Origin: Cyanobacteria bacterium FACHB-DQ100
GTDB lineage: Bacteria > Cyanobacteriota > Cyanobacteriia > Leptolyngbyales > Leptolyngbyaceae
Direction of reading: 5' to 3'
Length of the DNA: 64,000 nt
NCBI GenBank assembly: GCA_014695195.1
Contig: JACJNW010000032.1
Location: 124,001 to 188,000, forward strand
Positions 9,055 through 17,045 of this stretch are shown piece by piece; position 1 is the first letter of the stretch, and each line of letters begins with the position of its first letter. The notes beneath the pieces were generated by a model. It was given only the letters and a program-made list of their open reading frames with translations, did not search any database and was not told the DNA's origin. The position numbers were made by a program, and so were the translations under genes.

Positions 9055-9660
9055 ATGAATATTGCTGATTCTTACCGACTGTTAGGGCTAAGGACGGGAG
9101 CAACTCACGAAGACATCAAAGCTGCCTACCGTAAACTAGCGCGGCAATTACACCCGGACATGAATCCGGAGGACGATCGCGCCAAAGAACGCTTCATTCG
9201 CATCACCGAGGCGTACCAGTTTTTATTGGGGATCATCGCTGAGAAGCCGCCCGACCCTACTGAAGCACCATCGGCAGAACCCCAATCGGCAGAACCCCCT
9301 AAAGTGACCATTAAAGTAACTCATCCCCAAACCGCACCCGAACTTTCCCTGATCGATCGCCAATTGCTACAAACCTCCTACGAGCAATTGCAGGATTTCT
9401 TCAAGCTGAAGAAATTCCCACGGGCGATCGCGCTAGTGGAAGGACTTGCCCAGCGCTTCCCAGATCACCCCGATGTACGCCAATGGCAAGCGATTACTTA
9501 TCACCGCTGGGCACAACATCTCATTCAGGAGCGCAACTATGAAAAAGCGCGGCTTTACCTGAAAAAGGCTCTCCGCACTGATCCCCACAATCGGCGGCTT
9601 TGGGCGGAAATTGACCAGGATTTTCGACGATTAGAAGAAAGAGTTTATCGGCGACGATGA
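9055..9660 (+). CDS. J-domain protein with TPR-like C-terminus
   Basis: A 201-residue DnaJ-type co-chaperone. The J domain occupies about residues 5-65 and keeps the HPD motif (ARQLHPDMNPEDD) that stimulates DnaK ATPase. A short Pro/Glu-rich linker (repeated SAEP units) leads to a helical C-terminal half with TPR-like repeats (FPRAIALVEGLAQRFPDHPDV, and a second around NYEKARLYLKKALRTDP). There is no zinc-finger or C-terminal DnaJ domain, so it is a class III J protein, probably targeting DnaK through its TPR region. Upstream in-frame codons to 9004 overlap the clp terminator, so I use the ATG at 9055. Confidence 0.88.
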   Translation: MNIADSYRLLGLRTGATHEDIKAAYRKLARQLHPDMNPEDDRAKERFIRITEAYQFLLGIIAEKPPDPTEAPSAEPQSAEPPKVTIKVTHPQTAPELSLIDRQLLQTSYEQLQDFFKLKKFPRAIALVEGLAQRFPDHPDVRQWQAITYHRWAQHLIQERNYEKARLYLKKALRTDPHNRRLWAEIDQDFRRLEERVYRRR

Positions 9661-9890
9661 CAGAAAGATGAGTAAAAATTCGTGTCTCAGCCCTCGTATT
9701 TTGGTATAGGATGAAGACATAGGCATACAGAGCGCGTTTCGCTTCTGCAAAGCCTCAATAAATTTGCGAATTTATAACAAGGTTGCTTAACTCTTTTAGG
9801 TACAGGATTGACGGTAAAGCAGGATAAAAACTCTAAGGTTCTTCAATCAGTACCAAGCTGATTTCTCTAGAAGCAACCCAGTTTTTCCAC

Positions 9891-10400
9891 GTGCAATTGC
9901 TAAATGATCTATGTGTTGATCCATTTGAAAGCAACGGAGTTCTCCGAGTGATTGCGATGTCTCCTCGTCCGGTTGGACGCAATTGGAATACGGTCAGCTT
10001 TCCTTCAACGCTGTATCTTCTTCCGATTCTTGATCTTCTGCTGTCAAAAGTTCCCGCCCGCTGGAAAGCCGAGGTGAGGTTGGGATTGCAGGAAGCTCTT
10101 GTCAACGCCGCAAAGCATGGAAACTGCCTTGATCCCTGCAAAAAAGTCCTGATTCAGTTTTCAATGGTTGCTGACGAATACTGGTGGATTATTTCAGATC
10201 AGGGATCTGGATTTGAAGCGCCTGAATGCTGCTGTGTAGAAGAGGCAGAAGAACACCTTCCTCAGCATGAAGGCGAATCTGGACGAGGTTTGTACATTCT
10301 GTATCAAGTGTTTGACCAGGTTGAGTGGAATCGTGAAGGGACAGAACTAAGGCTATGTAAGCAGGTTCGGAATGCTCACCGATCGCCATTAGTAGTTTAG
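9891..10400 (+). CDS. Anti-sigma factor-type ATPase (RsbW/SpoIIAB-like HATPase)
   Basis: A GHKL ATPase fold of up to 169 residues: N box LQEALVNAAKHGN, G1 box DQGSGF, G2 box GRGLYIL. Such single-domain proteins in the RsbW/HATPase_c_2 family usually phosphorylate a STAS-domain antagonist and bind a sigma factor or another output. Start choice is open: GTG at 9891 gives the longest form, while ATG at 9957 (MSPRPVGRNWNTVSFPS) begins closer to the conserved domain. A possible partner STAS protein lies at 54.7-55.1 kb. The target is unknown. Confidence 0.8.
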   Translation: MQLLNDLCVDPFESNGVLRVIAMSPRPVGRNWNTVSFPSTLYLLPILDLLLSKVPARWKAEVRLGLQEALVNAAKHGNCLDPCKKVLIQFSMVADEYWWIISDQGSGFEAPECCCVEEAEEHLPQHEGESGRGLYILYQVFDQVEWNREGTELRLCKQVRNAHRSPLVV

Positions 10401-10559
10401 TACCAGTCTTTCTCTAAGTCAAGCTTAGGTAGAAGAACGACTCACGCCTTAATTTGAACGGTCTCGCTCGTTACCAGATTTGCAACACAAGCGCATCATT
10501 CTGGCGAAATTTTGTTATCGTGGCAGAGCAGATTGCCCATTGTGCGAATAGTCAGAAGA

Positions 10560-10754
10560 ATGAAGACCAAGCGATTAGAGTTATTTTTGTTAGCAAGTTG
10601 TTCTTGTTTGATCACGCTGTTGGTGCATCCGATCGCATCGGCGATCGCGTCTCCCCCAGTGATCCCCAATCTTCAAGCTCCAAAACCTGTGACTGGTGCA
10701 TTCTGTGCCCTCAAATTGGAGTCAGAATTCTTGCAGGCGCGATCGGACTCCTAG
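10560..10754 (+). CDS. Possible small secreted protein
   Basis: A 64-residue frame beginning MKTKRLELFLLASCSCLITL with a signal-peptide-like profile (basic N-terminus, hydrophobic core, then IASAIASPP as a plausible cleavage region) and a short mature part of about 30 residues. There is only a weak ribosome site. A second longer frame on the same strand overlaps it. It overlaps the end of the convergent membrane-protein gene by four bases. Could be spurious. Confidence 0.3.
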   Translation: MKTKRLELFLLASCSCLITLLVHPIASAIASPPVIPNLQAPKPVTGAFCALKLESEFLQARSDS

Positions 10755-11302
10755 CGCTTTTGTCTTAGTTTTGCTGATTGGAGTTCGAGCCACTCTAGTA
10801 TCCAGCAGGAAATGAGACCCACAACCATGATCGCGGCCCCATGAGCCAGATGTTCCTGCCAAAGAAACAATATGGCAAAGACTCCAATTCCACTCAGGGT
10901 GATGAGCAGCAAGGATTGCAGGTTTCTTCTTCGGCTTTCTTTCAGCACGGATGAACTCTGCAAGCCGAATGTCATGATCCCCAAAAGCAGATAGACCAAA
11001 AGACTAACGAGACTAACCAAGCCTCCCGCGTAAAGGAGAAGTCCTGGTAGCTTTCCGGGGATCGCGATCGCTTGAAAAATCACACCGGGTAGGAATAGCA
11101 CCAGCACAAATAGAATGTGCAAGTAGTTGATCATGCCGAACTCTTGATCCTGAACGACTGGGATTACAAAGCCGATCGTTAGTAGAATCAGATTGACCAA
11201 CCTCCACGTGCGTCTGAGGCTAGAAGATTGGTAAAAACGCGATTTGCTCATGGGCAAGAAGCAAGATAGCCACTGTCTCAGGATAACGATTGCCATCAAC
11301 AA
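10751..11302 (-). CDS. Hypothetical multi-pass membrane protein
   Basis: A 183-residue frame, of which the part from a second Met (position 11251, MSKSRFYQSSSLRRTWRL) looks most natural as the start. Four to five hydrophobic segments follow: LVNLILLTIGFVIPVV, LHILFVLVLFLPGVIFQAIA, LLLYAGGLVSLVSLLVYLLLG, ITLSGIGVFAILFLW and AAIMVVGLISCWILEW. I do not recognise the family and no active-site motif is visible. It is flanked by convergent and tRNA genes and not obviously in an operon. Confidence 0.6.
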   Translation of the reverse strand: MLMAIVILRQWLSCFLPMSKSRFYQSSSLRRTWRLVNLILLTIGFVIPVVQDQEFGMINYLHILFVLVLFLPGVIFQAIAIPGKLPGLLLYAGGLVSLVSLLVYLLLGIMTFGLQSSSVLKESRRRNLQSLLLITLSGIGVFAILFLWQEHLAHGAAIMVVGLISCWILEWLELQSAKLRQKR

Positions 11303-11540
11303 GTGCGATGAGCAACCGTGACAAAGTGAGATAAAAATAGTTCAAGAACGCAGCAGTTGTCCCATTCCTGTCCACCAGTGGTCGCGCTCTTATTCAGGAT
11401 TGCGCTGCGCTTTTATTCGTCTAATTGTCGTCTACCAGTTCTCTACCAACGTTGGGTCTAAACTTCTCAAGAAGTTCCCAAAATCATAAGTCCCCAAAAT
11501 TGTCTTTTGCTGAGAGTAGGACACTATCAGAAGTTAATGC

Positions 11541-11573
11541 AAAAACGACAGAAACCTCTCAATGAGAGGTTTC
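11541..11573 (-). terminator. Rho-independent terminator of the tRNA-Tyr/tRNA-Thr transcript
   Basis: On the minus strand GAAACCTCTCATTGAGAGGTTTC forms an almost perfect hairpin (10-bp arms), followed by TGTCG and a run of five T. It begins six bases after the 3' end of tRNA-Thr, which fits termination of the two-tRNA transcript. Confidence 0.75.
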
Positions 11574-11579
11574 TGCGAA

Positions 11580-11651
11580 AGCCCGTGACGAGGATTGAAC
11601 TCGTGACCTCACCCTTACCAAGGGTGTGCTCTACCACTGAGCCACACGGGC
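11580..11651 (-). tRNA. trnT: tRNA-Thr (anticodon GGU)
   Basis: A 72-base cloverleaf on the minus strand: acceptor GCCCGTG/CACGGGC, discriminator T, D arm GCTCAGTGGTAGAGC, anticodon stem CACCC/GGGTG with loop TTGGTAA (anticodon GGU), and T arm CGAGTTCAATCCTCG. No encoded CCA. It lies 33 bases downstream of tRNA-Tyr. Confidence 0.96.
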
Positions 11652-11684
11652 GGAAGGCGATGAAAACCATCGCACTTGTGAATA

Positions 11685-11766
11685 TGGGCCGAGCTGGATT
11701 TGAACCAGCGTAGGCGTAGCCAGCGGATTTACAGTCCGCCCCCATTAACCACTCGGGCATCGACCC
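11685..11766 (-). tRNA. trnY: tRNA-Tyr (anticodon GUA)
   Basis: An 82-base class II cloverleaf on the minus strand: acceptor GGGTCGA/TCGGCCC with one T-G pair, discriminator A, anticodon stem GCGGA/TCCGC with loop CTGTAAA (anticodon GUA), a long variable arm and T arm CTGGTTCAAATCCAG. No encoded CCA. The trnY-trnT order is a common cyanobacterial arrangement. Confidence 0.96.
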
Positions 11767-11823
11767 TTGCCATTCACAGTTATATATAGTAGCACAGGAT
11801 TGTGAGCAAGAGCGAATCTCGAA

Positions 11824-13416
11824 TTAAAAAAATGTTTTTTGTTGTTGACTTACTAGGGCTGGAATCAGAAATTGAGTCAACGTATGGGCATCAACTCCAA
11901 GCTCTGTGCGGTTTTGAGCCGCGAGAATGCCTGCTTCAGCATGCCACCAGGCAGCAGTCTGAGTCAGACCGAGCAGCGGAATTGGAGGCTGATCTGCAAG
12001 ATTTTGTGCCAGGAGTCCGCCGAGTAGTCCGGTCAAGACATCGCCGCTACCGCCACGGGCAAGCGCTGGGGTACTCTTTGGGTTAATTCTTGTTTGCGCT
12101 TCGGGAGATGCGATCGCAATTCTTGCTCCCTTAAGCAGTACGATTGCACCTGTTGATTTTGCCGCTTGCTGAACCGCAGTCACTCGACATTCAACCGCAA
12201 GATCCGGAAATAAGCGGTTAAACTCGCCGAGATGCGGTGTAAGAATCGTTGCAGCTTGGCGCTTTTGAAGAGTCGGAACGGTTCCAAATTGCGCTAAAGC
12301 ATTTAATCCATCGGCATCGAGCACGACTGCGCGATCGGACGCTAAAACCTGACCGACGATCGCAGCGGCATCGAGCGTTAATCCGGGGCCGCAAGCGATT
12401 GCATCAAATGCGCTCAAATCGATTTGTGAAAGCTCGGCGACCGCGCCGGATTTAGTTTCAGGACAACCAATGATTAAGGCTTCGGGCAGTTGAGCGGAAA
12501 GGGTCGGTTTGAGCGATTCGGGAACGGCGATCGACAGCATTCCCACGCCGCTCGATCGTGCGCCGAGTCCAGTTAGTAGCGCTCCACCTGCATATCGACG
12601 AGAGCCGCAGATTAGTAGCAAATGCCCCATCTTATATTTATGAGTTGAGGCAGGACGATGAAGCGGTAAGGCGGACATTGCCCAGGCTGAGGTAACTCGT
12701 TGAATTTGGGGCGGATCGCCTAACACCGCAGCGATGTCAGTTAGGGGAATATCAAAATCAATTAATTCAGCTTGACCGACAAACTCCAAGGCATGATCTT
12801 GCAGTAAGCCGAGTTTCCATAAGCCGAGACAGAGCGTGTGAGTGGCTCGGATTGCGGCTCTAAGGGGGCGACCTGTATCGGTGTGCAGTCCTGATGGCAG
12901 ATCAATGCTGACGATCGGTAAATTCCATTCATTGACAGAATCAACCATTGTAGAAATCGGGGCTTCGAGCGATCGGGTTAGCCCAAAGCCAAATAAGCCA
13001 TCAATTAAAAAGTCAGACGATCGCAAACTGTCGATTTCTGCGTCACAAGGAATGCCTAAACTTTTTGCGTACTGTAGGTGACTGGTGGTTAGCTCTTTGC
13101 AGCGAGAGAAGGGACAGCACAATCGCACGTCATACCCTCGAAAGTGCAGTTCTCGCGCCACCACTAAGGCATCTCCGCCGTTATGCCCTGACCCGACGAG
13201 AACTCCAACTTTGCAAGCAGAAGGATACAGGCTGACAATGCGATCGCTCAGCCTTCCAGCAACCTTTTCCATCAGTGCGGTAACGGGCATTCCCGCATCA
13301 AATAGGCGCTGCTCGATCGATCTCATTTGTGCAGCCGTGACGATCGTGCGGTGGATTTGTTCTAGCCTGGTGTCTAACTTCGTGCGTGGAGAATTCACAA
13401 CCTCAATTCCAATCAC
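11824..13416 (-). CDS. nnrE-nnrD: Bifunctional NAD(P)HX epimerase/dehydratase
   Basis: This fused enzyme repairs hydrated NADH/NADPH. The N-terminal YjeF-type epimerase domain spans about residues 25-225 (GVLVGSGHNGGDALVVARELH, DFLIDGLFGFG, IVSIDLPSGLHTDTG). The C-terminal ribokinase-like ADP/ATP-dependent dehydratase domain spans about 245-520 (HKYKMGHLLLICGS, DAIACGPGLTLD, LTPHLGEFNRLFP, ALARGGSGDVLTGLLGGLLA with the catalytic Asp). At 530 residues the length is normal for the fusion. The frame opens at a GTG (13416); another GTG occurs six codons later, so the exact start is uncertain. A tiny membrane-protein gene ends 32 bases upstream and may share its transcript. Confidence 0.93.
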   Translation of the reverse strand: MIGIEVVNSPRTKLDTRLEQIHRTIVTAAQMRSIEQRLFDAGMPVTALMEKVAGRLSDRIVSLYPSACKVGVLVGSGHNGGDALVVARELHFRGYDVRLCCPFSRCKELTTSHLQYAKSLGIPCDAEIDSLRSSDFLIDGLFGFGLTRSLEAPISTMVDSVNEWNLPIVSIDLPSGLHTDTGRPLRAAIRATHTLCLGLWKLGLLQDHALEFVGQAELIDFDIPLTDIAAVLGDPPQIQRVTSAWAMSALPLHRPASTHKYKMGHLLLICGSRRYAGGALLTGLGARSSGVGMLSIAVPESLKPTLSAQLPEALIIGCPETKSGAVAELSQIDLSAFDAIACGPGLTLDAAAIVGQVLASDRAVVLDADGLNALAQFGTVPTLQKRQAATILTPHLGEFNRLFPDLAVECRVTAVQQAAKSTGAIVLLKGARIAIASPEAQTRINPKSTPALARGGSGDVLTGLLGGLLAQNLADQPPIPLLGLTQTAAWWHAEAGILAAQNRTELGVDAHTLTQFLIPALVSQQQKTFF

Positions 13417-13448
13417 AGCACTCTCAGGCTATCAAGCAAACGCCAACT

Positions 13449-13601
13449 CTACGAGCTTTTTCCGGGTTCCAATAGACGGAGGTACAGAAGGGTTGCCACG
13501 AAGAAAAAGGGGACAAAAAACCATTCGGGCGAATTGCGATAGACCCAAATCATGAGGATAAGCCAACAGGCTAGGCTGGTCAGAGCGAGAAGATCACGCA
13601 T
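13449..13601 (-). CDS. Small membrane protein (50 residues)
   Basis: A short frame beginning MRDLLALTSLACWLILMIWV, then RNSPEWFFVPFFFVATLLYL, ending EPGKSS. It has two hydrophobic helices with a short polar turn. A strong ribosome site, GGAGG, sits seven bases before the ATG on the minus strand, which argues that it is a real gene. The stop is 32 bases upstream of the NAD(P)HX repair gene, suggesting co-transcription. Family and function are unknown to me. Confidence 0.6.
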   Translation of the reverse strand: MRDLLALTSLACWLILMIWVYRNSPEWFFVPFFFVATLLYLRLLEPGKSS

Positions 13602-13840
13602 GGAATGCCTCCATGATTTTTAGAGAACCAGTTAGTCCTTCAGCAGATTTACTGGCTTGTCAGACAAAATCAGTGAAATCTTTCTAAAGATCCTGTGAAC
13701 TCGACACTCCATACGTGACCCTTCTGTTCGCGATCGCCCCTACAGAGTACGGTCTCCCCCCAAAGCGCAGAGATCCCGGAAACGGAACGGCTTCGCTACA
13801 ATAAACGAAAACCACCCCGAATACGCACGAGGCTTGCTTA

Positions 13841-15313
13841 ATGCAATCACCGACTCTTTTGATCTCCAAAGAGCTACCCAGCTTGAACTATACCTATGCT
13901 CCCGATCGCTTCGATGAAACGTGGGAAGCACCGTTGTCGATTTTGCTTGGACTTGGACGGGCAGCCGGGGCAGACTTTATCGAATTTTTCTTAGAGCGCG
14001 TCAACTACATTAGCTGTATGGCAGAAGACGACGCGATTACCAGCATTTCGCCTCGATTGGCAACGGGTGCAGGGGTGCGGGTGTTTCGTGGCAAAGCAGA
14101 CTGTTACGTTTCGACGAATGACTTGTCGTTTAACGGTCTGAAAGCAGCATTAGAGAAGGGCTTGTCGATCATGGGGTTGCACTTGCCGTCTCCCAATTCG
14201 TTTATCCCAGAAATTCATCTCGAACTGCTGCGCGATTACGCGACGAAGAAGGGCAAAGAAGCGTGGCTCGGTCAGTCGAGTTCGATGCGGGAAATGGGCG
14301 ATGTGCTGCTTGCGGCAAACGGATCGCTCTTGCAGAAAGCAAATCACGTTCAATCGCGCCGCGCTGTGTATTTCCGCGATTGGCAAGAAGTGTTAGTTGC
14401 TGCGAGCGATGGCACGTTTGCGCGGGACATTCGTTTAACGCAGTCGGTTGGATATAGCTTGCTGTGCGCCGAGGGAACGAATCGATCGTCGATCAATAAG
14501 CGTGTCGGTAGCACCAGTGAGCCAGATTTTCTCAGAAATTGGAATTACGCGAACGATGCGGAAGAAGTAGCAGATTCTGCCGCGAAGATGCTGTATGCGG
14601 ATTATGTTGAGTCGGGCAACTATCCGATCATCATGGCAAACGAATTCGGCGGCGTGATTTTCCATGAAGCGTGTGGACACTTGCTCGAAACGACGCAGAT
14701 CGAACGCAAGACGACTCCGTTTGCTGAGAAGAAAGGCGAGAAGATCGCACACGAAAATCTCACTGCTTGGGATGAAGGCATTACATCGGATGCGTTTGGA
14801 ACGATCGACATGGATGATGAAGGAATGCCCGCTCAGCGCACGTTGCTGATTGAGAATGGCATTTTGAAGAACTTTATTTCCGATCGTGCAGGTTCGGTGA
14901 GAACTGGGCATCCAAGAACTGGCAGCGGTCGCCGTCAAGGATACACTTTCGCAGCAGCCAGTCGGATGCGGAACACCTACATTGCACCGGGAGAGTATGA
15001 GATCGATGACTTGTTTGCGTCGATCGAGAAAGGCATCTACTGCAAGAAAATGGGTGGCGGTAGTGTTGGGCCTACCGGCCAGTTCAACTTTGCAGTTGAT
15101 GAAGCGTATTTGATCGAAAACGGCAAAGTGACCAAACCGCTCAAAGGTGCAACGCTGATCGGAGAAGCAGTGGACATCATGAATAAGATTTCCATGTGTT
15201 CTAAGGATCTAGGCTTGGCGGCAGGGTTCTGTGGTTCGGTGAGCGGTAGCGTTTATGTGACCGTTGGACAGCCGCACCTGAAGGTCGATTCGATCACCGT
15301 GGGTGGTCGATAA
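13841..15313 (+). CDS. tldD: TldD metalloprotease subunit
   Basis: TldD is the zinc-protease half of the TldD/TldE (PmbA) complex, which in E. coli degrades unfolded peptides and matures microcin B17. The 490-residue protein has the motif [12 protein letters not shown] (HExxxH) near residue 273, and the C-terminal [21 protein letters not shown] and [22 protein letters not shown] typical of the family. The partner pmbA follows in the same direction 328 bases downstream, the gap being filled by a palindromic repeat element. Together they form one functional pair. Confidence 0.93.
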   Translation: MQSPTLLISKELPSLNYTYAPDRFDETWEAPLSILLGLGRAAGADFIEFFLERVNYISCMAEDDAITSISPRLATGAGVRVFRGKADCYVSTNDLSFNGLKAALEKGLSIMGLHLPSPNSFIPEIHLELLRDYATKKGKEAWLGQSSSMREMGDVLLAANGSLLQKANHVQSRRAVYFRDWQEVLVAASDGTFARDIRLTQSVGYSLLCAEGTNRSSINKRVGSTSEPDFLRNWNYANDAEEVADSAAKMLYADYVESGNYPIIMANEFGGVIFHEACGHLLETTQIERKTTPFAEKKGEKIAHENLTAWDEGITSDAFGTIDMDDEGMPAQRTLLIENGILKNFISDRAGSVRTGHPRTGSGRRQGYTFAAASRMRNTYIAPGEYEIDDLFASIEKGIYCKKMGGGSVGPTGQFNFAVDEAYLIENGKVTKPLKGATLIGEAVDIMNKISMCSKDLGLAAGFCGSVSGSVYVTVGQPHLKVDSITVGGR

Positions 15314-15345
15314 GGGCAAATTGCTTCGTTTTGGGTGGGTTGTTG

Positions 15346-15506
15346 CCCCCTAAATCCCCCACCAGTGGGGACTTTGAGATAAAGGAATCGATCGACTGTA
15401 GGAGCATTCTTGGCGTTAAAGCTTATACCGAATTAAACATAGAATGCGACAGATCATACTCAAAGTCCCCCATTCTGGGGGATTTAGGGGGCGAGAATCT
15501 GTCGCA
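15346..15506. repeat. MITE-like palindromic repeat element between tldD and pmbA
   Basis: Two 33-bp units face each other at 15346-15378 and 15459-15491, each with CCCCCTAAATCCCCCA at its outer side and ACTTTGAG (or its complement) at its inner side. About 80 bp separates them. The right unit is also enclosed by a perfect 10-bp inverted repeat, TGCGACAGAT (15445-15454) and ATCTGTCGCA (15497-15506). No coding frame is evident. The layout resembles a miniature inverted-repeat element or a pair of nested repeat insertions. A related unit occurs inside egtB at 26078-26110. Confidence 0.75.
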
Positions 15507-15560
15507 TCCACAAATCAATCTGGTATTAGTGGTGCTTCTCAGGAGGTTAAAGCATTTTGT

Positions 15561-15590
15561 TCAAAGTTTCTGATTGGGGATTTAGGGAGC
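15561..15590 (-). repeat. Degenerate third copy of the 33-bp repeat
   Basis: The stretch TCAAAGTTTCTGATTGGGGA followed by TTTAGGGAGC matches the orientation and spacing of the 15459-15491 unit (CAAAGT, ATT, GGGGATTTAGGG) with several substitutions and a shortened C-run. It lies in the pmbA leader, 51 bases upstream of the pmbA ATG. Confidence 0.55.
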
Positions 15591-15641
15591 AAACCCGAAG
15601 TAATTAAAGAGATTTATTTCTGCACAATAGGCGCTAAACAA

Positions 15642-16982
15642 ATGGCAAAGGTTCAAGACATTGCAGCCGCAGCACAAGAAGCTGCAAAGAAACTCGGAAT
15701 TGAGAAGTTTGATATCTATGGTTCATCGATCGATGAAACCAGCGTGCAGGTCGATCAAGGTGAGCCGCAGCAAATGAAGGCTTCACAACGATCGGGCGTA
15801 ACGGTGCGCGTGTGGAACGAAGAACACAGTGTAGGTGTAACTTCGACAACCGATGTTGATTCGATCGGCTTAGAGCTTGCTTTGAAGACGGCTAAAGAAG
15901 CAAGTTACTTTGGCGTGAAAGACAATGCACCGGATTTTAGTCCTGAAGCAACGGCGAAAACAGCGGATGTGAACAGTGAGCATCTGCCGCAAGCTCCGGT
16001 GTCGCAATTGTTAGAAACATTGATTCACGCAGAGAAAGAACTACTATCGGCGCATCCTGCGATCGTCGGTGTTCCCTACAATGGTTTGGCGCAGCGGGAT
16101 ATCGATCGCTTCTATCTCAACAGTCAAGGTGCATTACGGCATGAAGCGCATTCTTATGCGTCAATGTATCTCTACACCAAAACCGAAGAAGAAGGCAGAA
16201 AACCTCGTAGTGCAGGAGCTTTTCGCGTCAGCCCTGGAATCGAAAAGCTGGATGTTGAAGGCTGTTTGAAAGAAGCAGCAGAGAAAACAATCAGTCATTT
16301 GAACTATGACAAAGTAAAAACAGGCAAATATCGCATCGTGTTTTCACCAGAAGCCTTCTTGAGCTTGATTGGTGCGTTTTCTAACTTGTTTAATGCTCAG
16401 AGCATCTTAGATAACCAAAGTCTCTCTACTGTTGAATCTTTGGGCACAACGATCGCCTCTCCGCTCCTGTGCTTAAATGACAATGCCCTACATCCTGAAA
16501 ACATTGGTGCAGAAGCATTTGATGGCGAGGGAACTCCGACTCGTGCCATTCCATTGATCAAAAATGGCGTGTTGTCGAACTTCCTACATAGTGCAGGCAC
16601 AGCAAAACGGATGAATGCACAGCCCACTGGACACGCAAACATGGGCGCAAAGGTTACAGTCAGTCCGCATTTCTTTCATGTCTATGCGGGTGAACCCGCA
16701 GCGCAGGAATATAGCTTAGAGAATGCAGACAATCTAATTCTGATTGATGATCTGAGTGCGCTTCATGCGGGAGTTCAAGCGCTGCAAGGTTCGTTCTCGC
16801 TGCCGTTTGATGGTTGGCTGATTCAGAATGGAAAGCGTACCAGCATTGAATCTGCTACCGTTGCAGGTGACATTCGGGAAGTGCTGAAGTCGATTATCTA
16901 TGTCGAGAAAGAGACGGAATTTACAGGCTCAGGGGTTGCTCCGAGAGTTTGGGTAGACGAACTATCCGTTACTGGAGAATAG
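15642..16982 (+). CDS. pmbA: PmbA/TldE partner of TldD
   Basis: A 446-residue TldD/PmbA family protein lacking the zinc-binding HExxxH motif; this is the usual state of the E subunit. It carries VRVWNEEHSVGVTSTTDVDS at the N-terminal part, IVFSPEAFLSLIGAFSNLFN in the middle, and NMGAKVTVSPHFFHV with LIDDLSALHAGVQALQGSFSLP towards the end. I use the ATG at 15642 (MAKVQDIAAAAQEAAKKLG); the frame runs open upstream to 15444 through the repeat element, which is not expected to be translated. A bidirectional terminator follows. Confidence 0.9.
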   Translation: MAKVQDIAAAAQEAAKKLGIEKFDIYGSSIDETSVQVDQGEPQQMKASQRSGVTVRVWNEEHSVGVTSTTDVDSIGLELALKTAKEASYFGVKDNAPDFSPEATAKTADVNSEHLPQAPVSQLLETLIHAEKELLSAHPAIVGVPYNGLAQRDIDRFYLNSQGALRHEAHSYASMYLYTKTEEEGRKPRSAGAFRVSPGIEKLDVEGCLKEAAEKTISHLNYDKVKTGKYRIVFSPEAFLSLIGAFSNLFNAQSILDNQSLSTVESLGTTIASPLLCLNDNALHPENIGAEAFDGEGTPTRAIPLIKNGVLSNFLHSAGTAKRMNAQPTGHANMGAKVTVSPHFFHVYAGEPAAQEYSLENADNLILIDDLSALHAGVQALQGSFSLPFDGWLIQNGKRTSIESATVAGDIREVLKSIIYVEKETEFTGSGVAPRVWVDELSVTGE

Positions 16983-17000
16983 CGAACCATTGAACTGATC

Positions 17001-17040
17001 AAAAACGATCGGAGCTTATCAATCCTCCGATCGTTTTTTT
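17001..17040. terminator. Bidirectional terminator between pmbA and the porin gene
   Basis: A perfect 12-bp stem AAACGATCGGAG/CTCCGATCGTTT with a 10-base loop lies between the convergent genes. It is followed by a T run on the plus strand (seven or more T) and by five T on the minus strand, so it can stop both transcripts. Confidence 0.85.
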
Positions 17041-17045
17041 GCACC

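Noticed and set aside
13684-13931. Small minus-strand frames upstream of tldD
   Set aside because: They lie across the tldD promoter and start; no ribosome site and no similarity to a known family.
15346-15590. CRISPR array from the C-rich repeats near tldD
   Set aside because: Units are inverted, few and not regularly spaced; no cas genes are nearby.
15444-15641. 66-residue N-terminal extension of PmbA
   Set aside because: It translates the palindromic repeat region; the family start is the ATG at 15642.
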